A stretch of DNA of 64,000 bases from Mucilaginibacter_A sp964251965 (GTDB lineage: Bacteria; Bacteroidota; Bacteroidia; Sphingobacteriales; Sphingobacteriaceae), in assembly GCA_964251965.1 (NCBI GenBank), contig CAXULQ010000010.1, forward strand, positions 1 through 64,000, given 5' to 3'. Below are positions 34,035 to 41,608 of the stretch, one piece after another. How positions within the stretch are numbered: the first letter of the stretch is position 1; each line of letters starts with the position of its first letter. The notes under the pieces are model-generated. The model did not search any database. It saw only the letters and a program-made list of their open reading frames with translations, and was not told the origin of the DNA. A program made the position numbers and the translations under genes.

Positions 34035-35915
34035 TTAAGGTTTCTTTTTTTCTGTTTCGATCACTTTTTTACCTTTTTTGGTCGTGATTAGGATTACCCC
34101 ATTTTTAGCTTTATCACCATATTTAGCTGTTGCTGATGCATCTTTTAAAAAAGTTAAGCTTTCAATATCATATGAGTTAATGTTTTTTATTGGATCAATA
34201 CCTTTAGCTTCAACACCATCAACAATGCACAAAGGAGGATTTGGATTTGTTTTTCCGTCAAGCGTAATTATCCTTGATTTTTTAGAAGAATCCGGAGAAA
34301 CATAACCTGTAACAACAATACCTGAGTTGGGAGAACTTTTTGTTGAGTCAGAAGTGTTTTTTGTGCCATCATCCAAAGTAAAATTAACCGGCATAGTATA
34401 AGCAACCCTAACTGGTTTTCCATTTTGTGTCCCCGGGTTCCAGGCAGGAGATTCTGATAAAACACGACTTGCTTCTGGTCCGCAGCCTCCGCCAATATCT
34501 CGAAGCACTTTAATATTACTCAGCTTGCCATCTTTTTCTACAATAAAAGAAACAATAACACGGCCTTGTATACTTTTATCACGTGCAATTTTTGGATAAC
34601 GGATGGATTTTGCCAGGTAGTTACCAAAAGCTTCATCGCCTCCGGGAAATGTTGGCAGTTTTTCAACTGCTGCAAAACTTATAGGTTCTCCTTCTTTATT
34701 TGGCGGTGCAATTAAAGTAAATTCAATGCTTGGGTGTAAAACCACAACAGAAAGCTTTCCGGATACATTTTTAAAGCTCTTTGTAACATTGTCGTATCCT
34801 TTATCTTTAAAATTAACCAAATCACCTTCATTATAATTGCTGATCTCAAAATTTCCTTCCTTATCAGTAATAGAACCAGTATGCTTTATTGTGTAAGAAA
34901 CGGAAACACCAGCCAAAGGTTCTCCGTTAGGGTCAACCACTTTTCCTTTTAACGTTGATACTGTTTTTACCATGGTTTTTTCTGCGGAAGTAGTTTTCGG
35001 AGGAGAACCGACTTCTTTGTCGATATTCATTACAACACTATTGACAGGAATATCACTGCCGAAATTATCCGAAATCTGGCGGATCGTTTTCTGCTCGCTA
35101 ACCGTTGCCGAGGTCAAGATCAACATTAAAACAAAAAGCGGTGCCGAAAGTCCGTATTTTAAAAGTGCGGCTCGGCGCGAAGGGTTTTTATGCAACATCA
35201 TGACACGTTGTTTTAAAAGTGATTGATTGAAAAAGCTGTTGGTTAAAGTATTTGGTTGGATGCCGATGGACTGGCTTAAAAGCAGCATGGCATAATCAGC
35301 TTTATCTACACCGAAACTTACGGCATCACGGTCGGCAATAAATTCGTGGATGTATTTAATGGCTTTCCGGTAGAAATAAATTACCGGGTTAAACCAGTTG
35401 AGGATGGCCAGTATTTCAAACAAAAGCACATCGGCAGAATGTAATTGTGCTACGTGCACCATTTCGTGCTGCTTGATAATTTCTTTTTGCGGCAGGTTTT
35501 CATCAACCTTAACCTTCCCGAAGAAAGAAAATGCGCTGCCGGTTTCTTCTGTTTGCAAATACCGTTTCAATTTCACAAAACGATAAATTAAACGTGCTAA
35601 AAGAAGCATCACGATTAACCAGTAAGCGGCAGTAAAAAATTGGGAAATGGTGAAACTACTTTCGGCTTGCGGTGTAATTTGGTAAACAAAACCAGGGTCG
35701 ATATGATAAATGGTTTGCTGTACTTTTTGCGTAATGAACAGGTTTTTAACCCATTCGGCCTGCATCATCGGAATAAAAAAAGATAAAACTGCTGCCGAAA
35801 CCAGATAAATGCGGTTAAGCATAAAGTAAGTTTCTGTGCGCAAAAGCAATAAATAAAACCCGTAAAACAGCGCCAAATACAGGTTTGCCAGTAAAAGATA
35901 GTGCCACCAGTTCAT
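34035..35915 (-). CDS. BlaR1/MecR1-like M56 peptidase with carboxypeptidase-regulatory, TonB and plug-like domains
   Basis: A 626-residue membrane protein. N-terminal helices (about 5-24, 34-50 and 92-110) precede the M56 zinc motif KQHEMVHVAQLH and the later HEFIADRDAV. After a further helix near 255, residues about 315-385 form a carboxypeptidase-regulatory-like beta domain (LKGKVVDPNGEPLAGVSV). Residues about 415-505 are a TonB C-terminal domain (FPGGDEAFGNYLAKSIRYP). The end (CIVDGVEAKGI, then IESLTFLKDASATAKYG) repeats the SusC/TonB-receptor plug signature. It pairs with blaI, five bases upstream. It likely senses an envelope signal and cleaves BlaI. Confidence 0.88.
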   Translation of the reverse strand: MNWWHYLLLANLYLALFYGFYLLLLRTETYFMLNRIYLVSAAVLSFFIPMMQAEWVKNLFITQKVQQTIYHIDPGFVYQITPQAESSFTISQFFTAAYWLIVMLLLARLIYRFVKLKRYLQTEETGSAFSFFGKVKVDENLPQKEIIKQHEMVHVAQLHSADVLLFEILAILNWFNPVIYFYRKAIKYIHEFIADRDAVSFGVDKADYAMLLLSQSIGIQPNTLTNSFFNQSLLKQRVMMLHKNPSRRAALLKYGLSAPLFVLMLILTSATVSEQKTIRQISDNFGSDIPVNSVVMNIDKEVGSPPKTTSAEKTMVKTVSTLKGKVVDPNGEPLAGVSVSYTIKHTGSITDKEGNFEISNYNEGDLVNFKDKGYDNVTKSFKNVSGKLSVVVLHPSIEFTLIAPPNKEGEPISFAAVEKLPTFPGGDEAFGNYLAKSIRYPKIARDKSIQGRVIVSFIVEKDGKLSNIKVLRDIGGGCGPEASRVLSESPAWNPGTQNGKPVRVAYTMPVNFTLDDGTKNTSDSTKSSPNSGIVVTGYVSPDSSKKSRIITLDGKTNPNPPLCIVDGVEAKGIDPIKNINSYDIESLTFLKDASATAKYGDKAKNGVILITTKKGKKVIETEKKKP

Positions 35916-35920
35916 GTTGT

Positions 35921-36295
35921 TTATTTGTTTTTTAGTTTTTCGATCAGTTTTAAAATCTCATCTGCTTCTTTTAAGTCGATTTTTTCCTTCTCCACAAAAA
36001 AGGAAAACATGCGCTCTACGGAGTTATCGAAATAGCCGGTGAGCAATTTATCTGCAGAAAAATTTTGGTATTCTTCTTTCGAGATCAGCGGATAATACTG
36101 GTGGCTTTTGCCAAAAGAGTTGTGGCCAACAAAACCTTTGGTTTCCAGGATGCGGATAAAAGTAGAAACGGTGTTGTAGGCAGGTTTCGGCGTGGGCAGT
36201 TCGTCGATTACTTCTTTTACAAAGGCTTTTTCTAATTGCCATAGTATCTGCATAATTTGTTCTTCGGCCCGGGTTAGTTCTTTGATCTGTTTCAT
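35921..36295 (-). CDS. blaI: BlaI/MecI-family transcriptional repressor
   Basis: A 124-residue winged-helix repressor. LTRAEEQIMQILWQLEKAFVKEV and the recognition region KPAYNTVSTFIRILETKGFVGH are typical of the family; the C-terminal helix for dimerisation follows. It starts the two-gene blaI-M56 operon. It probably represses its own operon through the dyad at 36317-36336 until cleaved by the M56 peptidase. A beta-lactam link is not implied, since no beta-lactamase gene is adjacent. A near-copy of the repeat lies at 35962. Confidence 0.92.
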   Translation of the reverse strand: MKQIKELTRAEEQIMQILWQLEKAFVKEVIDELPTPKPAYNTVSTFIRILETKGFVGHNSFGKSHQYYPLISKEEYQNFSADKLLTGYFDNSVERMFSFFVEKEKIDLKEADEILKLIEKLKNK

Positions 36296-36316
36296 AGAAC
36301 TAAGGTAAAACTATTA

Positions 36317-36336
36317 TTTTAGTTTTGCAACTAAAA
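36317..36336. promoter_or_regulatory. Candidate BlaI operator dyad
   Basis: TTTTAGTTTTGCAACTAAAA is a perfect 8-base inverted repeat around TTGC, 22 bases upstream of blaI. A second AT-rich dyad (AAAAAGTT/AACTTTTT) follows at about 36334-36356. The placement fits autoregulation and possibly control of the divergent exonuclease gene. It is inferred from symmetry and position only. Confidence 0.55.
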
Positions 36337-36399
36337 AGTTAAAAAAAGAACTTTTTTTTAGAAAACGCGTTGCACCTCAACTTAAATAATAAAAACTAC

Positions 36400-37799
36400 A
36401 TGAATATAACTTTCCACGGTGCTGCGCGCAACGTAACCGGCAGTAAACATTTATTAGAATTGGCAGACGGAACTCGGATTTTGCTGGATTGCGGTATGTT
36501 CCAGGGAATGGGCGAGGAGACGGAAGAACTGAACGAATATTTTGGCTTTAAACCAGACAAGGTTGATTTTATGATCTTGTCGCATGCCCATATTGACCAT
36601 TGCGGACTGCTTCCGCGTTTAGTTGCCGAAGGTTTTGCAGGGCCGATATTTTGTACTTCGGCCACGATGGATTTGGCCAGGATTTTAATGACGGATTCTG
36701 CACGGATACAAGAACAGGATTCTAACTACAGCAACAAACATCGCCGGCAAAAAATATGCACGAACTAACGCCGCTTTATGTGGAAGAAAATGTGGTAGAA
36801 GCTTTGCGGCTGTTCAAAATTGTAGAATACGGCGAAGAGTTTGAGATTACACCGCGTATAAAATTAAAACTGACTGATGCCGGGCACATTATCGGCAGTG
36901 CTGCCGTGCATTTAACCATTTTGGAAGACGGAAAATTTACCAACCTTACTTTTAGCGGCGATATTGGGCGTTACGATGATTTATTGCTGAACAACCCGCA
37001 GCCGTTTGAGCAGGCCGATTATGTTATTTTAGAATCTACTTATGGCGACTCTTTACACAAAGATCTGGAGCCAATAGAAGACCAATTAAGGCAAATTATT
37101 GAGGAAACCTGTTTTGTAAAAGGCGGAAAACTAATTATTCCGGCTTTTAGCGTTGGCCGCACCCAGGAATTGCTTTATGCTTTAAATGCGTTAGAATTAA
37201 AAGGCATTTTGCCGGATGTACCTTATTATGTGGATAGTCCGCTTTCCGAAAAAGCAACACAAGTTTTAAAAAACCATCCGGAAGTGTACAATAAAGATGT
37301 GCAAAAAGTGCTTACAGTTGATGCCGATCCGTTTGCTTTTAAACGCTTAAAGTTTATTGAACTGGTGGCCGAATCCAAAGCGTTAAATGAAGATCCCCGG
37401 CCTTGTGTTATTATTTCGGCATCCGGAATGGCAGAAGCCGGCCGCGTAAAACATCATATCAAAAACAGCATCAGCAATCATAAAAACACCATTTTGATGG
37501 TTGGCTACTGCGAGCCGAAATCTTTAGGCGGCCGTTTAGTTAGCGGCAATAAATGGGTTTCGATTTTTGGGGAAGAATACCAGGTAATGGCCGATGTAAA
37601 AGTAATTAAATCAATGAGTGCACATGGCGATTATGAAGATTTGCTCCGCTTTTTATCCTGCCAGGACCCAAAAGAAGTGAAGAAAGTATTTTTAGTACAT
37701 GGGGAATACAAGGTGCAGCAAAACTTTGCCGAACGGATTAAAAAGTACAATTTTAAGGAAGTGGAAATCCCTGAACAACACCAAACCGTGGAATTATAG
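36400..37799 (+). pseudogene. MBL-fold RNA-processing exonuclease (beta-CASP family), frameshifted
   Basis: Two overlapping frames encode one beta-CASP protein. The first (36400-36768) has the N-terminal NITFHGAARNVTGSKHLL and the zinc motif SHAHIDHCG. The second (open from before 36756 to 37799) continues with LTDAGHIIGSAAVHL, SGDIGRYDDLLL, PAFSVGRTQELL, SASGMAEAGR and MSAHGDY. The shift is at the six-A run 36749-36754; one extra A would restore a protein of about 466 residues. Either the gene is broken, or polymerase or ribosomal slippage on the A run restores it, or the base is a sequencing error. Everything else in the sequence looks intact, so slippage or error is plausible. Confidence 0.75.
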
Positions 37800-37800
37800 T

Positions 37801-37844
37801 GATAAAAGAAGCATGTTGTTTGAGGATAACATGCTTCTTTTATC
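37801..37844. terminator. Bidirectional terminator built from two inverted 12-mers
   Basis: Arms 37801-37817 (GATAAAAGAAGCATGTT) and 37828-37844 (AACATGCTTCTTTTATC) are perfect complements over 17 bases with a 10-base loop. Each arm contains one exact TAAAAGAAGCAT core. It lies between the convergent exonuclease and uspA genes, two bases past the first stop and seven before the other. A- and T-rich arm ends give terminator-like tracts in both directions. Confidence 0.88.
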
Positions 37845-37850
37845 GCCTAA

Positions 37851-38318
37851 TTATTTTTCTTTCAGTGGAACGATCAATACCGGGATTGTGGCGTGGCGGG
37901 AAACATCTTCTGCAACACTTCCCGTTAACAAACGGTTAAAACCACTGCGGCCATGCGAACCTAAAACAATTAAATCGGCGTTAAATTTTAACGCAGTTTC
38001 TACCACTACAGTTGCGGCATCTCCGTTTTCTAAAAATTGCGTAATGTTGTGTTCTTCGCCATACATCGCCACAAAACGCTGCATTACCGTTTTTGCAGAT
38101 GATTCCTGCACATTAATAATATCTACCGATGGCATGTTTAGCATATCTAATTCTCCGCCGGCAATCCCGGTTGTAACCGGCGGCATAAGCATGGGTTCTA
38201 TCACTTCAACCAAACCAACTTCTGCCTGTAATAATTTGGCCAAGGCAAATCCGCAAGTAGCTGCTTTTTCTGATTGATGGCTGTCATCAATCGCGATTAA
38301 AATCTTTTTAAATTCCAT
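37851..38318 (-). CDS. Universal stress protein (UspA family)
   Basis: A 155-residue single-domain Usp protein. MEFKKILIAIDDSHQSEKAA is the first strand and loop, and LIVLGSHGRSGFNRLLTGSVAEDVSRHATIPVLIV contains the GxxGxxxxxxGS-type ATP-binding motif, so the ATP-binding subclass is likely; I cite positions about 115-149 for that segment. A methionine-rich linker (EPMLMPPVTTGIAGG) is a minor oddity. It converges with the exonuclease gene across the inverted-repeat terminator. Confidence 0.9.
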   Translation of the reverse strand: MEFKKILIAIDDSHQSEKAATCGFALAKLLQAEVGLVEVIEPMLMPPVTTGIAGGELDMLNMPSVDIINVQESSAKTVMQRFVAMYGEEHNITQFLENGDAATVVVETALKFNADLIVLGSHGRSGFNRLLTGSVAEDVSRHATIPVLIVPLKEK

Positions 38319-38474
38319 AAACTGTTATTTCATGCTAAATATAAGGTTTTTATCGCTGAAAATTTTAGTGTGTAAAAGAAGCATTAAAAACGGTAGAGCC
38401 ACTGCAATTATCTCCCAAAAAAACAAACAAAAAACCGTAAATTGCGGTCGATAAAAAATTCAATTTTACGCATC

Positions 38475-39545
38475 ATGGTTTCAGATACGCTTGACATACA
38501 GATCAGTAAAGCAGCAACATCGCGCTTGTCACAAATAGATTTTAGCAGTTTAGTTTTCGGTAGAAATTTTAGCGACCACATGCTGGTGGCCGATTATGAA
38601 GACGGGCAATGGCAAAACTTCGAGATTTTACCTTACGGCGAAATCAGCATGAATCCGGCAATTTCTGCATTACATTATGGGCAGTCTTTTTTTGAAGGTT
38701 TAAAAGCTTACAAATTGGCAGATGGACGGATTTCTATTTTCCGTCCGTATAAAAATGCAGAGCGTTTTAATAAATCTGCCGAGCGTTTGTGCATGCCGCA
38801 ACTGCCGGAAGATTTGTTTGTGCAAAGCATTGCCGCGCTGGTAGAACTTGACCAGCAATGGATTCCGGAAAAAGAAAACCATGCTTTATATATTCGTCCG
38901 TTTATGTTTGCTACCGAAGCTGCTTTGGGCGTGCATGCATCATCAACCTATAAATTTTGTGTGCTGACCGGACCGGTAGGCCCGTATTTTTCCAAGTTAT
39001 TAAAGGTTAAGATAGAAACCGAATTTTCGCGGGCCTGCGATGGCGGTTTTGGCTTTGCAAAAGCGGCAGGAAATTATGCCGGTTCTATGTTACCGGCCAA
39101 AAAAGCTGCGGAAGAAGGTTTCGACCAAGTTATCTGGACAGATTCGCGCGAACATGCTTATGTAGAAGAACTTGGCGCGGCCAACATCGTTTTTGTAATG
39201 GACGGAAAAATAGTTACGCCATCAACCCGTGATACCATTTTAAAAGGTGTAACCCGCGATAGTGTGCTGGAACTGGCCCGCAGTTGGAATGTGCCGGTAG
39301 AAGAACGCCGCGTTGCCGTTACTGAAGTTTTAGATGGAATTAAAAACGGTAAACTGACTGAGGCATTTGGCGTAGGAACTGCGGCCACCATTACTTCCAT
39401 TGCAGAAATTGGTTTTAAAGGAGAAATTTACACTTTGCCTGATCCCTCAAAAGGAGAGTATTCCGGAAAACTACGCCGTGCGCTTGATGCCATAAAATAT
39501 GGCCATCAGCAAGACAGTAACAATTGGAATTATATTGTATCCTAA
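38475..39545 (+). CDS. ilvE: Branched-chain amino acid aminotransferase (class IV)
   Basis: A 356-residue PLP enzyme; the start MVSDTLDIQISKAATSRL is favoured over an upstream in-frame Met. SALHYGQSFFEGLKAYK, RPYKNAERFNKSAERLCMP and EELGAANIVFVMDGKIVTP are characteristic class IV blocks, with RDTILKGVTRDSVLELAR binding the cofactor phosphate. It transfers the amino group between branched-chain amino acids and glutamate. It ends at a terminator-like inverted pair. The repeat copy at 38373-38384 lies upstream. Confidence 0.94.
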   Translation: MVSDTLDIQISKAATSRLSQIDFSSLVFGRNFSDHMLVADYEDGQWQNFEILPYGEISMNPAISALHYGQSFFEGLKAYKLADGRISIFRPYKNAERFNKSAERLCMPQLPEDLFVQSIAALVELDQQWIPEKENHALYIRPFMFATEAALGVHASSTYKFCVLTGPVGPYFSKLLKVKIETEFSRACDGGFGFAKAAGNYAGSMLPAKKAAEEGFDQVIWTDSREHAYVEELGAANIVFVMDGKIVTPSTRDTILKGVTRDSVLELARSWNVPVEERRVAVTEVLDGIKNGKLTEAFGVGTAATITSIAEIGFKGEIYTLPDPSKGEYSGKLRRALDAIKYGHQQDSNNWNYIVS

Positions 39546-39556
39546 ATTTTATAGGA

Positions 39557-39595
39557 TAAAAGAAGCATGGGTCTAATAATCTCGTGCTTCTTTTA
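39557..39595. terminator. Second terminator-like inverted pair of the 12-mer
   Basis: TAAAAGAAGCATG (39557-39569) faces CGTGCTTCTTTTA (39583-39595). The 12-mer cores pair except for one A/G difference that still allows a wobble pair. It separates the convergent ilvE and the AsmA-like gene, overlapping the last codons (KEARDY) and stop of the latter. Confidence 0.78.
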
Positions 39596-41387
39596 AATGC
39601 CTTTTTAACCTGCGGACTTTTCTTTTCTCCTGCCGGGCTGTTTTTTTCAATAGCCGCTGTTCCTTGTTTTGTTTATAATCGGCCACCTTTTGCCGCAGGT
39701 TTTGTTCAATTTCTGTGGATAAACCAATGGATTCTTTAATACCTGTATAAACTGATCGCCAAAGCAAACCTAAATACGAAACATTTTGCGGCCGCTCAAA
39801 AGCAACCGTTACAACGCGCGGCGGATTGCCAAAAGTTGGGTTATCGCGCAGCAGTACAAAAGCATTGGCCAATATCGAAATGAAAGACATGCGACTTAAA
39901 GCCTTTTTCTCGTCCTGCTTTAACAAAACCACATTTAAATCATGGTATAAAAAAGTAAGTGTGCCAGTTGCTTTTTGAGTTTTGGCCTGCATATCAAAAT
40001 TAAGGCTGGTTACAATGCCGTTTGTAAATTGTATCAACCCTAATGGCTTGGTGGCCGGGTTTAGGTTAACCAGATTCATCGGGCCCAAACTACCTTTATA
40101 ATATAAAACATTGGCCGAGTCTGCCGGATCAAAATTCAGGTTTACCTCTAATTTGCCATAACCCATCAGGTTTGCTGCTAAATTTGCGGTCAACTTTCTG
40201 TTTGTTCCAATTGTATCATTTCCGGTGATGATATTATTTACAGAACCATGCATTTGCTCAAAAGTAATTACGCCGCGCAATTTGGTTTTGGCACTAATCT
40301 CAGAATAAACCAAATCCACATCTCTAAACTGCAGTGCTTTAACTGCAATATCTCGGTGCACATTTTTTAAAAGCGTATATAAACCGCTTTTAGATAAATC
40401 CGCGGGTTTTTTCGGTATAGTACGGTCGTAAAAAATCTCAGCCTTTCCGTTGAAAACGGTAACGTCCGAGGCAATCAGGTTTCGGTGCCTGACAAAAGCT
40501 TTATAATCAAAATGGTTAATGCGGATTGAATCTGTTGCTAAACTAAATTTCCGTTGCTGCAATATTAGTTTGGCAGAAGGGTTTACCATGTTTTGTGGCA
40601 TAAAAACAGCATCCTTGATTTTAACGCTGGCTTGCGAACTGGAAAAAGTAACAGACTTTGCCTGGTATCGGTACAAATTATCTTCAGTACGGCCACTGTA
40701 ATTGTTAAAAACGGCAGTAATATCTTTACAAAAGTTAAAACGGCTTTTATCTTTCTCGCTTGCAGAATCAATTAAAAGGTCAGTTGCCTGTAGGTTGATT
40801 TCTTTTAAATGTGTAATTTTTAGGTGATGGTTGATTTCTTCCTGGTATCTTAAATTAATGTTATCCAGCAAAATCTGGCCGATATGAGCAGATTTTAAAG
40901 TGCCGGCAATTTGCTGGTAATAGGTTTTTTTACTGCTGTCTAACGCAATATGGTTGTTCAGTTCCTGATAAATAGCTTGAACATAAGGCTGGCTGATTGA
41001 AATTTCATCAACATCAAGTTCCTTTTTAAAATACAATTTAAAAGGATGGATATGTTTTAACACAATCCGGTCAACCGCTAAAGTGTAAAGATTATTAGGT
41101 GCTTTTCCAGCTTTTTTTAGCTTGTTAAAAACAGTAGTGTTGGGTTTTAGGCTAAGATGATCGATCACGATTCGGCCAGCTAATACATGTAAACTGCTTT
41201 TGTCAAAATCAACCTGATATAAACCATTACTCAACCTAAAAACAGTTTTTTTAAGCTGTTTTGAAAAAATCGGAGAAAAATAAAGGTTAACGGATAGTGC
41301 AGTTATCAGTGTTAAAAAAAGTAAAATCAATACCGGCAACCCTAATCTTCTAAACCACTTATTGCCGATTAATTTTTTAACTTTCAT
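39573..41387 (-). CDS. AsmA-like/DUF748 inner-membrane-anchored protein
   Basis: A 604-residue protein with one N-terminal membrane helix (about 16-36) and a large periplasmic body rich in beta strands, including IVIDHLSLKPNT and IGQILLDNINLRYQEE type repeats seen in AsmA/TamB-like lipid-transfer proteins. The last 40 residues are strongly basic (KKTARQEKRKVRRLKRHLKEARDY region), forming a charged tail. The assignment to the AsmA-like group is from layout rather than a single motif. A TAAAAACAGCAT copy lies in the coding region at 40601. Confidence 0.68.
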   Translation of the reverse strand: MKVKKLIGNKWFRRLGLPVLILLFLTLITALSVNLYFSPIFSKQLKKTVFRLSNGLYQVDFDKSSLHVLAGRIVIDHLSLKPNTTVFNKLKKAGKAPNNLYTLAVDRIVLKHIHPFKLYFKKELDVDEISISQPYVQAIYQELNNHIALDSSKKTYYQQIAGTLKSAHIGQILLDNINLRYQEEINHHLKITHLKEINLQATDLLIDSASEKDKSRFNFCKDITAVFNNYSGRTEDNLYRYQAKSVTFSSSQASVKIKDAVFMPQNMVNPSAKLILQQRKFSLATDSIRINHFDYKAFVRHRNLIASDVTVFNGKAEIFYDRTIPKKPADLSKSGLYTLLKNVHRDIAVKALQFRDVDLVYSEISAKTKLRGVITFEQMHGSVNNIITGNDTIGTNRKLTANLAANLMGYGKLEVNLNFDPADSANVLYYKGSLGPMNLVNLNPATKPLGLIQFTNGIVTSLNFDMQAKTQKATGTLTFLYHDLNVVLLKQDEKKALSRMSFISILANAFVLLRDNPTFGNPPRVVTVAFERPQNVSYLGLLWRSVYTGIKESIGLSTEIEQNLRQKVADYKQNKEQRLLKKTARQEKRKVRRLKRHLKEARDY

Positions 41388-41582
41388 TTCTAATCATCCT
41401 GCTGGCGTTTATTATACGTTTTTGCGGCAGAAAACAGTACAATGTATAGATTTTTTCGAAAGATTTACATCCTAAACTTTAAAGCTCCGTTTTCTTCTCT
41501 GCAAAAGCTATTGCCCATAAATTGCATTATGGTTTAACGATCAAACGCTGCCAATCTGTCATTTAATTAAATAACATTTTCT

Positions 41583-41590
41583 TACTTTTG
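41583..41590 (+). promoter_or_regulatory. Bacteroidota -7 box upstream of miaB
   Basis: TACTTTTG matches the TAnnTTTG -7 consensus, 18 bases before the chosen miaB start. The -33 region is AT-rich without a clear TTTG. The 221-base gap (41388-41608) shows no other feature. Confidence 0.5.
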
Positions 41591-41608
41591 CAATCTTACT
41601 TTTTGCTA

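Noticed and set aside
35921..36295. BlaI as evidence of a beta-lactam resistance locus
   Set aside because: No beta-lactamase or PBP gene is adjacent; BlaI/M56 pairs in Bacteroidota serve other signals.
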